A stretch of DNA of 57,769 bases from Verrucomicrobiaceae bacterium (GCA_016795465.1 JAEUHK010000067.1:1-57769); one strand, 5' to 3'; positions 42,866-54,244 are shown, counted from the stretch's first letter. Numbers and translations are program-made. Notes: generated by a model from the letters alone, not told the origin.

Positions 42866-44731
42866 ATGTCCACCCCAGACGACTTCGACCAGACCATCAA
42901 AGTGAAAGCCCCCGGCAGCGGAACGATGGTGTTCAACCGCTACCGGCTGGACCGCATCCTCGGCCGCGGTGGCATGGGCGTCGTCTGGCTGGCGATGGAT
43001 ACGAAGCTGGAGCGTGAAGTGGCACTGAAGTTCCTTCCGAGCCTTGTCGGGGTCGATTCGGCGGCGGTGAAGGAATTGAAGACGGAGACGCGCCGCGGCC
43101 TGGAGCTCTCCCACCCGCACATCATCCGCATTTACGATTTCGTGGACGATGAGGAGGCAGCGGCCATCTCGATGGAATTCGTCGAAGGCCAGACACTTTC
43201 CGATCTGCGCCTCACGCGTGACCCGGTCGTCTTCACCACTGAAGAGGTGGCGGAGATCCTGCCCGGCGTGTGTGACGCTCTCGACTATGCCCACTTCCAG
43301 CGGAAGATCGTTCATCGCGATCTGAAGCCGGCGAACATCATGGTCACGAAGGACAAAGTGGCAAAGATCGCGGACTTCGGCATCTCGCGCAGCATTTCGG
43401 ACACGATGAGCCGCCTCTCGATGTCACAGATGGGCATCAGCGGCACGCTGCCCTACATGAGCCCGCAGCAGGCCATGGGAGACCGTCCATCGCCCGCCGA
43501 TGATGTGTATTCCCTCGGTGCCACCATTTACGAACTCCTTTCTGGAAAGCCGCCGTTCTTCCGCGGAGACATCGCCACCCAGATCACCTCCAAAATCCCG
43601 GCCCGCATGGAAGAGCGTCGTGAAGAGCTCGAGATCAAAGCCTCCGACCGTATCCCAAAGGAGTGGGAAGAGGTCATCGCGGCGTGCTTGCAGAAAGATC
43701 CATCGCTGCGCCCGCCGAGCGCTGGCAAGCTGCTCGAACTGCTGGGCCTGAAAAGTGGCACCGTGTCAGGCGCGAAGACGCTTTCCTCAGGTAGCATCGG
43801 TGCCGCCTCCGTATCGGCAAAGCCTGCTCAACGCAGCCGCATGCCGGTGTATGCCTCCGCAGCCGCCGTCGTCATCATCGGCGCAGGTGCCGCCGTCTAT
43901 TTCCAAAACAACTCCCAGCCCACGCCAGCACCCGAAACACCTTCCAAGGCCGTGGCAGAAGCTTCGCCCGCTCCTGAGGCCCCTGCCAAGCCCGCTGCCG
44001 AGCCCACGCCTGCGCCAGCTCCTGCGGTCACCGCTTCTCCCGTCGTGGCGGAGGCACCACCTGCCGCACCATCACCCACTCCTGCTCCGACAACGATGCC
44101 GCCAGCAGCCGCGGAAACTCCACCTGCACCGGTGGCCGCTGCGCCTGTCGCCGTTGCACCAGTAGCGATGCCTCCCGCCACCGAACCTGCGCCATCACCA
44201 GCGCCGACTGTAGGTGCGCCTGTGACAGCAGTGCCTACTCCGGCCGGTGGACCTCAAATGGCACTCACCGAGACCTCCCCAGCCACGGTGATCGCTGGCG
44301 TGCCGAATCCCTCGATGATCCAGCCGCCCGTCTCGGAGCCTCCGGACGGCAGTTGGCCCATCGAAATGCTTTTCCCGACACCACCACAGGCCACTTACTC
44401 CGAAAGCGGACGCCGCAAACTGCTCTTCAAGGTTCAGGGCCTGCTCAAGGAGAAGTCGCTCTACAGCTCCACGCAGGACGGAAAAGAGGGCAAAGGCACT
44501 CACAATGCCATCGTGCTCTTCCAGGCCAAGAATGGCCTCGTGCCGAATGGACTGCTCGATGGCCCCACGCTCAAAGCGATGGCCTTGATGGAGGAAGCCG
44601 ACGACGCCCAGTGGAAAGCCCCCGCAATGGCTAGCTCCGGTGGCTCCCGTAAAAAATCCTCCACCAAAGAAGAGCCAAACATCCTTCAACGTGCCGGCAA
44701 ATCCATCGGCAAGCTCTTCGGCCGTGATTGA
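42866..44731 (+). CDS. Ser/Thr protein kinase with extracytoplasmic peptidoglycan-binding domain
   Basis: A 621-residue Hanks-type kinase. Gly-loop LGRGGMGVVWLA (32-43), K55, catalytic loop HRDLKPAN (150-157), DFG at 170-172, and SGTLPYMSPQQ in the activation segment are present. A transmembrane helix (YASAAAVVIIGAGAAVYF) lies at about 330-347. It is followed by a Pro/Ala-rich spacer of about 170 residues. The C-terminal domain has VQGLLKEKSLYSS and THNAIVLFQAKNGLVPNG, a PG_binding_1-type fold. It may report cell-wall state at the envelope where a T4SS is built. It is the last gene of the island and convergent with the cfa gene. Start chosen at 42866 (MSTPDDFD). Confidence 0.9.
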   Translation: MSTPDDFDQTIKVKAPGSGTMVFNRYRLDRILGRGGMGVVWLAMDTKLEREVALKFLPSLVGVDSAAVKELKTETRRGLELSHPHIIRIYDFVDDEEAAAISMEFVEGQTLSDLRLTRDPVVFTTEEVAEILPGVCDALDYAHFQRKIVHRDLKPANIMVTKDKVAKIADFGISRSISDTMSRLSMSQMGISGTLPYMSPQQAMGDRPSPADDVYSLGATIYELLSGKPPFFRGDIATQITSKIPARMEERREELEIKASDRIPKEWEEVIAACLQKDPSLRPPSAGKLLELLGLKSGTVSGAKTLSSGSIGAASVSAKPAQRSRMPVYASAAAVVIIGAGAAVYFQNNSQPTPAPETPSKAVAEASPAPEAPAKPAAEPTPAPAPAVTASPVVAEAPPAAPSPTPAPTTMPPAAAETPPAPVAAAPVAVAPVAMPPATEPAPSPAPTVGAPVTAVPTPAGGPQMALTETSPATVIAGVPNPSMIQPPVSEPPDGSWPIEMLFPTPPQATYSESGRRKLLFKVQGLLKEKSLYSSTQDGKEGKGTHNAIVLFQAKNGLVPNGLLDGPTLKAMALMEEADDAQWKAPAMASSGGSRKKSSTKEEPNILQRAGKSIGKLFGRD

Positions 44732-44747
44732 TTAGCAGCATGCCTCA

Positions 44748-46061
44748 CTAGGCACGCATGCCACGCACGGCCTCGTGGTGGTAGTTGGACCAGGAGGCCT
44801 GCACGACGCTGATGTTGCGAGTGGCGAAAGCGGACTCGCAGTATTTGAGGTAGTAGTTCCACTTGCGGATGAAGGTCTCGCTGAATCCTTGGGCGCGGAC
44901 CTCTTCGAGCTTCGTGTTAAAGACATCAAACCACTCGCGCATCGTGCGAGCGTAGCCCTGGCCGAGGTCTTCGAGGGCCAGGGGGCTGAGCTTGCTGGTC
45001 TTGCGGATCGCCTCGTTCACGCGGCCCACGGCGAGCAGCAGCGAGCCGGGGAAGATGTGCTTCTGAATCCAATCGGTGCCTTTGGCGAGCTGGCGGAAGT
45101 GGTGGTCCGGCACGGTGATCATCTGCACGGCGAGAATGCCATGCGGGGCGAGCACCTCGGCGCATTTGGCGAAGTAGGTTTCGAGATACTTTTCTCCCAC
45201 CGCTTCCAGCATCTCGATGGACGCGATCTTGTCGAACTGGCCGGTGATGTGGCGGTAATCCTGAAAACGAATCTCGATGAGGTGATCGAGCCCGGCTTCC
45301 TTCACTCGCTTCGTGGCCTCGGCGAACTGCTCATGAGAAATGGTCACTCCGGTGACTCGGCAGCCATATTTGCTCGCCGCACGCATGCTGAAGCCGCCCC
45401 AGCCGCAGCCGATCTCCAGAACGTGATCGCTGGCCTTGAGATGGAGCTTTTCGCAAAGAGCATCGTATTTGGCGATCTGCGCTTCTTCGAGCGACTGGTC
45501 CGGCCGCGTGAATTTCGCGGCGGAGTAGGTCATCGTGGGATCGAGCCACAGTTTGTAGAAGGCGTTTCCGAGGTCGTAGTGCTCGGAGATGTTGCGGCGG
45601 CTCGTTTTGACCGAATTGTGGCGCAGCAGGTGCTGCACGCGATTCACGAACTTCAGGAAGCCGATCATCTTGAAGCGTTGCGACGAGCCTCGGAGCTTTG
45701 GACTGCTTTGGATGTTGATGATGAACCAGTCGAGCACGGCACGGAGGTCGGGCGTATCCCACCAGCCGTCCGTGTAGGCTTCACCAAGCCCCACGCCGCC
45801 GTAGCGGGCCACATGGATGAAAAAGGCCAGCGGTTTGCGGACCTGGAGATGCGCGGTGGGTTCCGTGAGCGATGGATCGCCGAAGAAAAGATGCTCGCCG
45901 CCGGGCAGATCCATCTGCAGGCGGCCTTTCGTGAAGGATCGCAGCGCCTTGAGCACAAGCCAGCGATGCAGGCAGCGTTGCGAGACGGCGAGCGCCCAGC
46001 GGTTGCAGGTCAGGGGCATCTCCAAGGGCTCGATGGATGGGAATGCGGTGGAGGCGTTCAT
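44748..46061 (-). CDS. cfa: Cyclopropane-fatty-acyl-phospholipid synthase family protein
   Basis: A 437-residue SAM-dependent enzyme predicted to transfer a methylene or methyl group to the double bond of acyl chains in membrane phospholipids. Motif I is VLEIGCGWGG (214-223), preceded by NISEHYDLGNAFYKLWLD and MTYSAAKF, and followed by SIEMLEAVGEKYLETYF. All are typical of Cfa. It is third in an operon after the FAD oxidoreductase and DUF1365 genes (6-bp gap). This trio is widespread and often linked to modified fatty acids and oxidative or light stress. The exact product (cyclopropane, methyl-branched or furan precursor) cannot be told from sequence. Confidence 0.92.
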   Translation of the reverse strand: MNASTAFPSIEPLEMPLTCNRWALAVSQRCLHRWLVLKALRSFTKGRLQMDLPGGEHLFFGDPSLTEPTAHLQVRKPLAFFIHVARYGGVGLGEAYTDGWWDTPDLRAVLDWFIINIQSSPKLRGSSQRFKMIGFLKFVNRVQHLLRHNSVKTSRRNISEHYDLGNAFYKLWLDPTMTYSAAKFTRPDQSLEEAQIAKYDALCEKLHLKASDHVLEIGCGWGGFSMRAASKYGCRVTGVTISHEQFAEATKRVKEAGLDHLIEIRFQDYRHITGQFDKIASIEMLEAVGEKYLETYFAKCAEVLAPHGILAVQMITVPDHHFRQLAKGTDWIQKHIFPGSLLLAVGRVNEAIRKTSKLSPLALEDLGQGYARTMREWFDVFNTKLEEVRAQGFSETFIRKWNYYLKYCESAFATRNISVVQASWSNYHHEAVRGMRA

Positions 46062-46067
46062 GAGGGC

Positions 46068-46871
46068 TCAGGGTTCGGTGAGGCTGCGATGCGGGCGGTA
46101 GAGGTCGGTTTGCAAATGGCGGTTCGTGCGCTTGCGGAAGAACTCAAAACGTCGCCACCAGAGGCGGAAGGCCTGCCAGTGAATCTTGGCGATCACTTGC
46201 AGCGTGAGCGCCGGGTAGCGAACGAAATAAAACGCGAGCCGACGGTCGGTCAGCGGCACGCGGCGGCCGTGAATCCAGCTCAAGAGGCTTTTCTGACCGT
46301 TTTCCAGATCGTCGATGTGGATGCGGATCTGCTCGCCGGGCACTTCCAGTTTGAAGTGGAAGCTGGTGTCGAGCTTCGAGAAGGGAGAGACGTAAAAGTG
46401 CTTCGGCACGATGAGCTCGAAGAAAGCTTCCCGCACCGGCGTGGCGAGGAAGTAGGGCTTCATCTCGTGAAACGTGTTCGTGACCTCGCAGATGGCGTGG
46501 ATGGCCCTGCCGCTGGAGTCGTGAACGAAGTAGAAGCATACCGGATTGAAAATGTAGCCGACTATACGCGGCAGGGTGACCAGCCGGATTCGGCAATTTG
46601 CCGCGAGGCGGACGCCATGCAGTTCAAGCAGCCACTTCTCCAAGTTCAGCCTCAAATGACCCGCGCCAAGGTCCAGATGGTCATCATCGCGGAAGGTGTA
46701 GGCATTGAAACGGTCCACGCTGAAGAGACGCAGCTCGCGGTCGAGCCGTGGCAGCTCGTCGAGCCACAGATCCATAAAGAACAGATGGTAGCGGAACCCA
46801 TGCCGCCGCGGGATGAGCCGCTCATGGACGACCTCGCATTCGTAGAGGGAGGATGTCAGCGGCGCGTCCAT
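46068..46871 (-). CDS. DUF1365 family protein
   Basis: A 267-residue protein with all hallmarks of DUF1365: the N-terminal YECEVVHERLIPRRHGFRY, LVTLPRIVGYIFNPVCFYFV, EVTNTFHE, and KHFYVSPFSKLD. No membrane helix or cofactor motif. The family is nearly always encoded between an FAD-dependent amine-oxidase-type oxidoreductase and a CFA synthase, as here, and probably acts in the same lipid-modification pathway; its biochemical activity is unproven. It overlaps the 3' end of the oxidoreductase gene by 16 bp. Confidence 0.9.
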   Translation of the reverse strand: MDAPLTSSLYECEVVHERLIPRRHGFRYHLFFMDLWLDELPRLDRELRLFSVDRFNAYTFRDDDHLDLGAGHLRLNLEKWLLELHGVRLAANCRIRLVTLPRIVGYIFNPVCFYFVHDSSGRAIHAICEVTNTFHEMKPYFLATPVREAFFELIVPKHFYVSPFSKLDTSFHFKLEVPGEQIRIHIDDLENGQKSLLSWIHGRRVPLTDRRLAFYFVRYPALTLQVIAKIHWQAFRLWWRRFEFFRKRTNRHLQTDLYRPHRSLTEP

Positions 46872-48142
46872 GGGTCACCTTGGAGGAGATGCTCGCAGGT
46901 TTCCACCGCGGACATGAAGCCGTCTTCGTGGAAGCCATAGCGGCCCCAGGCGCCGCAGAAATAGGTGTGAGTGTCTCGGGCGGCCTCGCGCAGCTCGGGG
47001 AGGCGCTTTTGGGCGTCGATGGCGGCGAGGTCGAAGAGCGGGTGCTCGTAGTCGATGCGCTGGAGGACCTTCGACGCGTCGAGCGTGTCCGGCGCATTGA
47101 TGGAGACGAAGTAGTTCTTCTTGTCGGACACGCCCTGGAGGTTGTTCATCCAATAGTGCGTGCTCGGGACGAGCTGGCCGCGTGAGTCATGCTCGATGCG
47201 GTAGTTCCACGAGGCCCAGCAGCGACGGGTTTTCGGCATGAACTGCTCGTCGGTGTGCAGCGTGGCTTTGTTCGGCTCGTATTTGAAGGCGGAGAGAATG
47301 TCCTGCTCCAGCGGCGTGGGATTCGCCAGCATGCGCAGGCTCGTCGGCGCATGCGAGGCGACGATGACATGGTCAAAAGTCTCCGCGGTGCCGTTTTTCG
47401 GCTGCACGATCACTTTGCCATCGCGATGCTCGATGCTGGCGATGGGCGTGTTGAGCCGGATTTTGTCGGCGAAGGGCGGGATGAGCTTTCGCACATACTG
47501 CCGCGAGCCATCGCAGACCGTCCACCACTGCCGCCGCGTGTGCATGGCAAGGAAGCCGTGATTGAACCAGAAGTGCATCAGCGTCCGTGCGGGGAAGTCG
47601 AGCATCTTCGACGGTGGCGTGGACCACACCGCGCTGCCCATCGGCAGGATGTAGAGATCGAGAAAGTCCTGCCCGTAGCCGCATTCGCGGGCGAAGTCGC
47701 CTAGCGTCATGCGCTCGAAGCGCGGATCATCCATCGCGGCGAGGCAGTGCGAGTTGAAGCGATTGATTTGGAGGATGAAGCGCCAGAAACGCGGGCTGAG
47801 CAGGTTCTTCCGCTGCCCAAAGACCTTCGCCAGGCCGCCGCCATTCCACTCATAGCCGCTGCGCTGGTGCGCCATGCTGAAGGACATGTCCGTCTTCTTC
47901 GTCTCGACGCCGAGTTCATCAAACAACCGGCACAGCAGCGGGTAGGTGTGGTGGTTGAACACCATGAAACCCGTGTCGATCGGCACCTCGCGGCCATCTT
48001 CCGGCACCGTGACCGTATTCGTGTGTCCACCGATGTAGCCCGCGGCCTCGAAGACCGTCAGGTCATATTGCCGATGCAAAAAATGAGCACAGCCCAAGCC
48101 GGAGATGCCGGAGCCGATGATGGCGAGACGAGGAAGGGACAT
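46856..48142 (-). CDS. FAD-dependent amine-oxidase-family oxidoreductase
   Basis: A 428-residue flavoprotein. The dinucleotide-binding motif is IIGSGISGLGCAHFL (8-22), with FEAAGYIGGHTNTV after it (the GGH variant of the amine-oxidase GGR site). Later motifs include TGFMVFNHHTYPLLCRLF, DRHTRRQWW-type loop and a C-terminal FCGAWGRYGFHEDG that closes the FAD site. Members of this group act with Cfa and DUF1365 proteins on membrane fatty acids. It is the first gene of the operon. The frame is open to 48265 but the conserved domain begins at the ATG at 48142. Confidence 0.9.
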   Translation of the reverse strand: MSLPRLAIIGSGISGLGCAHFLHRQYDLTVFEAAGYIGGHTNTVTVPEDGREVPIDTGFMVFNHHTYPLLCRLFDELGVETKKTDMSFSMAHQRSGYEWNGGGLAKVFGQRKNLLSPRFWRFILQINRFNSHCLAAMDDPRFERMTLGDFARECGYGQDFLDLYILPMGSAVWSTPPSKMLDFPARTLMHFWFNHGFLAMHTRRQWWTVCDGSRQYVRKLIPPFADKIRLNTPIASIEHRDGKVIVQPKNGTAETFDHVIVASHAPTSLRMLANPTPLEQDILSAFKYEPNKATLHTDEQFMPKTRRCWASWNYRIEHDSRGQLVPSTHYWMNNLQGVSDKKNYFVSINAPDTLDASKVLQRIDYEHPLFDLAAIDAQKRLPELREAARDTHTYFCGAWGRYGFHEDGFMSAVETCEHLLQGDPWTRR

Positions 48143-48176
48143 TCCCCTGAATGACGATTCAGGCGACGTTTTGGAT

Positions 48177-49409
48177 TCACTTCCCAAACAGCCACAGCGC
48201 CAGCACCAGCGTCCAACCGATGTTGAAGATCTGCCCGCCGATGAATGCGAGCGCCGGACGGCCACCGCCGAGCTTGAAGAGCTCGCCGAGCTTCGTTTCG
48301 AGGCCGATGCAGACGAAGGCGGCGGCGAACCAAGCGGTGCTGATGCCTTTCAGCGCTTTGCCAGCCACCTTGGCGGCTCCGGGTTCCACCACGTAGGAGA
48401 ACAGGACCGAGGCGAGCAGGAAGCCGATGACGAATTTGGGGAAGCGCTCCCAGATGACCTTCGCGGACACCTTGCGTTCGCCAGCGGCGCCGCCGCGGAT
48501 GCTCCACCAGATGGAGAGGATGAAGGCCGCGAGACCGATCAGCACGTTCTGGCTGAGTTTGACGATAACGCCCACCTCGGTGGCCTTGCCGCCCACCTGC
48601 TCCGTGGCAGCGGCGACGGAGCCGCTCGTATCAAGCGTGCCACCGAGCCAGGCACCGCCCACGGCCTCGCTCAGGCCCATCGCCTTGATAGCCACGGGCA
48701 TGAGGATCATCATCGGCACCGCGCAGAGCAGGACGATGGAGGTCACATAGCTGAGCTTCTTCCGGTCGCCCTGGATCGCACCGCACGCGGCGATGGCGGC
48801 GGACACGCCGCAGATCGAGACGGCGGTGGAAAGCATCACGCTGAACTCGTCGTCCACCTTGAGCTTCTTCGCGATGAAGAAGCAGGCATACCACACCACC
48901 GGGATCACGAGCGCAGCCTGCGCGAGGCCGGGTTTGCCCGCCTTGAGGAGATCGGGGAGGAAGATGGTCGCGCCGAGGAGCACGATGCCCACTTTGATGA
49001 AAAATTCGGTGCGGATGGCCTCGCGCAGCCATTCTGGTACCGGCAGCGTGTGGCTCCACAGCAGACCGAGCGCGAGGGCGAAGATCACATATTCCAGCCC
49101 GTAGGCTTTGACCGCCGACTGGGCCGCCACCCACTGCGATCCCCAGCCAAGCGCATAGACGATGATTGCGCCAAACACGAAGGGAACGACCTTTTTGCCC
49201 AGTGAAGGTAGCAGCGCGAGCACGGACAATCCGAGGAACCACAGCGGCAGCATGGCATCCGAGGGGAACACGCCCTTCACACCGGCGTAAAGCATCGGCA
49301 AAGCCGCCAGCACCGCCATCCAGTCCTCATTCTTCCACCACGGCGCAGTGGAAGGAGCCGGCGATGGATAGGCGGAGGACGAGGCAGCGGGATTCGGGGT
49401 GTCGGACAT
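48177..49409 (-). CDS. UPF0324/YeiH family putative sulfate exporter
   Basis: A 410-residue membrane protein with about ten hydrophobic segments and the UPF0324 hallmark GVSAAIAACGAIQGDRKKLSY (in two adjacent parts), GGTLDTSGSVAAA and a C-terminal GLETKLGEL segment. The family is annotated as putative sulfate exporters, although the substrate is not proven for most members. The N-terminus has a 28-residue Pro/Ser/Ala-rich cytoplasmic extension. It is divergent from dnaG. It may be unrelated to its neighbours. Confidence 0.87.
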   Translation of the reverse strand: MSDTPNPAASSSAYPSPAPSTAPWWKNEDWMAVLAALPMLYAGVKGVFPSDAMLPLWFLGLSVLALLPSLGKKVVPFVFGAIIVYALGWGSQWVAAQSAVKAYGLEYVIFALALGLLWSHTLPVPEWLREAIRTEFFIKVGIVLLGATIFLPDLLKAGKPGLAQAALVIPVVWYACFFIAKKLKVDDEFSVMLSTAVSICGVSAAIAACGAIQGDRKKLSYVTSIVLLCAVPMMILMPVAIKAMGLSEAVGGAWLGGTLDTSGSVAAATEQVGGKATEVGVIVKLSQNVLIGLAAFILSIWWSIRGGAAGERKVSAKVIWERFPKFVIGFLLASVLFSYVVEPGAAKVAGKALKGISTAWFAAAFVCIGLETKLGELFKLGGGRPALAFIGGQIFNIGWTLVLALWLFGK

Positions 49410-49512
49410 GGTTGAAACCAAACGGGACGAAAAGGCGTTTTTTACGGATGGAGTGGGTTGGAATTACCTCCATGCCTTGCACCCGGACTCCAGCGCTTCA
49501 CTGTCAGGCCAA

Positions 49513-51381
49513 ATGGGTCGCATTCCGGAGGAAACCGTCAATCAAGTGCTCGCCGCCACGGATATCGTGGCGCTCATCGGGCGTTCAGTGAAGCTGCGGC
49601 GGGCCGGGACGAACTGGGTGGGCCTCTGCCCTTTCCACAACGAGAAGTCGCCCTCCTTCAATGTGAGCCCCACCCGGGGCACGTATCACTGCTTTGGCTG
49701 TGGCGCGGGCGGGTCGGCGATCCGCTTTGTGATGGAGCATGACGCGATGTCGTTTGTGGAGGCGGTAAAGCGTCTCGCAGACGCGGCAGGCATCCGCGTG
49801 GAGGAGGAAGTGTGGGATGCGAATGCCGAGGCAGAGGCGAAACAACGCGCGATGCTCATTCGCGCTCACAAAGAAGCCGCGGAGTGGTTTCACCAGCTTC
49901 TGCTGCGGCACCAACTGGCCGCGCCGGCACGCGAGTATCTGAAAGGCCGTGGTATCAACGCGGAAATGGCGAAACGCTGGCAGATGGGCTACGCGCCGCA
50001 GAGCACGGCCTTCTACCGCGAGTGGATGGCGCAGAAAAAACTGCCGGAGGCTGTGATGGTCGAGGCAGGATTATTCATTCAAAAAGAACCCGACGAATAT
50101 GGTCGCGCTGAGCGTCCCTACGCACGCTGGCGACATCGCCTGATGTTTCCGATCCGCAATGACAACGGCGATGTGATCGCCTTCAGCGGCCGCATCCTCG
50201 ACAAGGATCAAAAAGGCGGGAAATATGTGAATTCGCCGGAGACGCCGATCTTCCGGAAGAGCAACGTGCTGTTCGGGTTCGACAAATCGAAGCGCCACAT
50301 TGCCAAAGCAGGGCAGGCGGTCATTTGCGAAGGCCAGATCGACATGATCATGGTGTTTGAGGCCGGTGTGCAAAACGTGGTGGCCAGCCAGGGCACCGCG
50401 TTTACGGAGCAACACGCGAAGATGCTCAAACGCCTCTGCAATGAAGTGGTGCTCTGTTACGACAGCGACAATGCCGGGCGTGAGGCCGCGGAGAAGGCGT
50501 TCCGCATTCTTTCTCCGCAGGGACTCGAAGTCCGCGTCTCATCGCTGCCGCAAGGCGAGGACCCGGACTCGCTCATCCGCAAACAAGGCGCGGATGCGTT
50601 TCGTGGCATCTTGGAGGCCGCGCCGGACTTCTTGGAGCATCAGATCCGCGCGATGCTTTCTGGAAGCAAGAGCGCGGGCATGGCGGAGCGCGTACGCATG
50701 GCGGAGCAGGTCGCGGGCGCGATCGCGATTTTCAGCGGCGTTGCCCAGCGCGTGACCGCAGTCAATAAAGTGGCCAAATTACTCGAAATCTCCGAAGAGG
50801 AGCTGAATCGAATGGTCACACGTGCGGCCAAGGAACGCGACAAACAGCCGCAAAAAGCCGATGCGGCCGAAAATGGCGCGAAGCCCGATGAAAGCGCGAA
50901 GAAGCTCGTCGCGGCGCAAAACCCCAACGCGATGCTTTTGTGCCAGCTCGCGCTCGCGGATGCGGAGGTGCTGTTCTGGCTGCGAGAGGCCGAGTGCGAG
51001 GAAATTCTCAATGAAGTGCCCGGCACGGAGTTGCTGGCCCTTTTGTGGCGCAGCCGCTACGACCCGCTGAATGAAATTTCGCGCACTGCTTTCATGGCGG
51101 GGCTTGAGCGGCACCTAGAGGCGGCTTTCAGCATGCTGCTGGCACGCAAACGACCGCCGGGTGGGATGCTGGATGCTTCCCAGGCGCTTGAGGCGCTGGA
51201 CGTGACACGTTTGCAGAATCTGCTTCAACGGACAAAGGGCCGGCTGCGGCAATCCGGCCTTTCCAGCCAGGAAATGGAAGACCTTCAGCACCGGGTCATG
51301 GAGCTTAATGCGAGGTTGAAAGAAAGCCTTGACCGTTTGCGGGGGCCTCCGAATAGTCCGCCCGCTTCCAGCCAGAAGTAA
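49513..51381 (+). CDS. dnaG: DNA primase
   Basis: A 622-residue primase that makes RNA primers at the replication fork. The N-terminal zinc finger is CPFHNEKSPSF and YHCFGCGAGG, giving C39, H42, C60 and C63. The RNA-polymerase core has RLMFPIRNDNGDVIAFSGR. TOPRIM motifs are VICEGQIDMIMVFEAG and VLCYDSDNAGREAAEKA. The C-terminal helicase-interacting region is divergent (Ala/Glu-rich helices). The open frame extends to 49399, but the start at 49513 (MGRIPEE) matches the family and leaves an intergenic gap to the divergent transporter. It lies 30 bp upstream of rpoD, the classical dnaG-rpoD arrangement. Confidence 0.96.
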   Translation: MGRIPEETVNQVLAATDIVALIGRSVKLRRAGTNWVGLCPFHNEKSPSFNVSPTRGTYHCFGCGAGGSAIRFVMEHDAMSFVEAVKRLADAAGIRVEEEVWDANAEAEAKQRAMLIRAHKEAAEWFHQLLLRHQLAAPAREYLKGRGINAEMAKRWQMGYAPQSTAFYREWMAQKKLPEAVMVEAGLFIQKEPDEYGRAERPYARWRHRLMFPIRNDNGDVIAFSGRILDKDQKGGKYVNSPETPIFRKSNVLFGFDKSKRHIAKAGQAVICEGQIDMIMVFEAGVQNVVASQGTAFTEQHAKMLKRLCNEVVLCYDSDNAGREAAEKAFRILSPQGLEVRVSSLPQGEDPDSLIRKQGADAFRGILEAAPDFLEHQIRAMLSGSKSAGMAERVRMAEQVAGAIAIFSGVAQRVTAVNKVAKLLEISEEELNRMVTRAAKERDKQPQKADAAENGAKPDESAKKLVAAQNPNAMLLCQLALADAEVLFWLREAECEEILNEVPGTELLALLWRSRYDPLNEISRTAFMAGLERHLEAAFSMLLARKRPPGGMLDASQALEALDVTRLQNLLQRTKGRLRQSGLSSQEMEDLQHRVMELNARLKESLDRLRGPPNSPPASSQK

Positions 51382-51411
51382 CCTTCCGGAGAGAACCCCC
51401 ACGCGGCGCGT

Positions 51412-53238
<1,827 letters not shown>

Positions 53239-53300
53239 TAAACCGTGCCTTTTTTGCCTTTTTGGTAACACAAAGCCACCTTGGGGCTTTATGGGCGAGC

Positions 53301-54221
53301 ATGAAGTCCCCTGCCCTCCTCGTCCTGCTCACCCTTCCCGCCCTCTGCCAGGCCCCTTCGTTCCAAAACGAGGTCAGCATCAAGGAGGAAGGCAATGTGC
53401 GCCGCATCCGCGCCAACGGCATCCCGGACCACACACCGGGCCGTTTCCCCAACGCGCACAATCCGAACACCATCCAGCCGCAGAGCTACAACTACACCGT
53501 GCCGGTGAAGCCGGAGAAGCAGGCGCAACCCACGGCGTTTCGCATGCAGCCCTTCGGCATCGCGGTGAATGGCGTTGTGTTTGATCCCTTCGCCGCGGAA
53601 TGGTGGCGTGGCGATCCGAACAGCGGCTGGCAATATGAACCGCAGAGCGGTGCCATCGATCTTGGCCTTGATGACCACAACGCGCATGTGCAGCCGAACG
53701 GCGCATATCATTACCACGGCATCCCGAATGGTTTGCTGAAGCGCCTCGCGGGCGACGGGAAGAAGATGACGCTGCTCGGATGGGCCGCGGATGGTTTTCC
53801 GATCTATGGACCGCAGGCTCACACGGACGCAAACGATGCTCAAAGCCCGCTGAAGACGATGAAGTCCGGTTACCGCGTCAAACAAGGCGCACGTCCGGCC
53901 GATGGCGGGCCGGGCGGGAACTACGACGGCTCCTTCGTGCAGGATTACGAATGGGCGGAAGGCCAGGGAGACCTCGATGCGTGCAACGGACGCACCGGCG
54001 TGACGCCGGAGTTCCCGCAGGGCACCTATTATTATGTGCTCACGGATCACTATCCTTACATCCCGCGACTGTTTGCGGGCAAAGCGGACAGCAGCTTCGA
54101 GCGTCGCGGACCTCCGCGTGGTCCGGGGGGCATGGGATTTGGCCCGCCGGGCTTCGGTCCGCCGCCACGCGGACGCCGCGGTGGCCCGGGATTTGGCCCA
54201 CCGCCTCCCCCGCCTCGCTGA
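53301..54221 (+). CDS. Secreted YHYH-domain protein
   Basis: A 306-residue exported protein with a signal peptide (MKSPALLVLLTLPALCQA). The YHYH domain has QPNGAYHYHGIPNGLLKRL, LGWAADGFPIYGPQ and a C-terminal GTYYYVLTDHYPYIPRLFAG. The family is found in PVC and marine bacteria; a metal-binding or glycan-associated function has been suggested but not proven. The last 40 residues are Gly/Pro/Arg-rich (PPRGPGGMGFGPPGFG), which looks like a low-complexity tail. It is preceded by rpoD and probably has its own promoter. Confidence 0.85.
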   Translation: MKSPALLVLLTLPALCQAPSFQNEVSIKEEGNVRRIRANGIPDHTPGRFPNAHNPNTIQPQSYNYTVPVKPEKQAQPTAFRMQPFGIAVNGVVFDPFAAEWWRGDPNSGWQYEPQSGAIDLGLDDHNAHVQPNGAYHYHGIPNGLLKRLAGDGKKMTLLGWAADGFPIYGPQAHTDANDAQSPLKTMKSGYRVKQGARPADGGPGGNYDGSFVQDYEWAEGQGDLDACNGRTGVTPEFPQGTYYYVLTDHYPYIPRLFAGKADSSFERRGPPRGPGGMGFGPPGFGPPPRGRRGGPGFGPPPPPPR

Positions 54222-54225
54222 TTCT

Positions 54226-54244
54226 GCAAAAATGGTCATTTTGC
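54226..54244 (+). terminator. Small A/T-rich hairpin after the YHYH gene
   Basis: GCAAAAATG and CATTTTGC form an imperfect inverted repeat 5 bp after the stop codon. It is followed by no long T-tract, so termination is only possible. It may separate the YHYH gene from murG. Confidence 0.3.
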
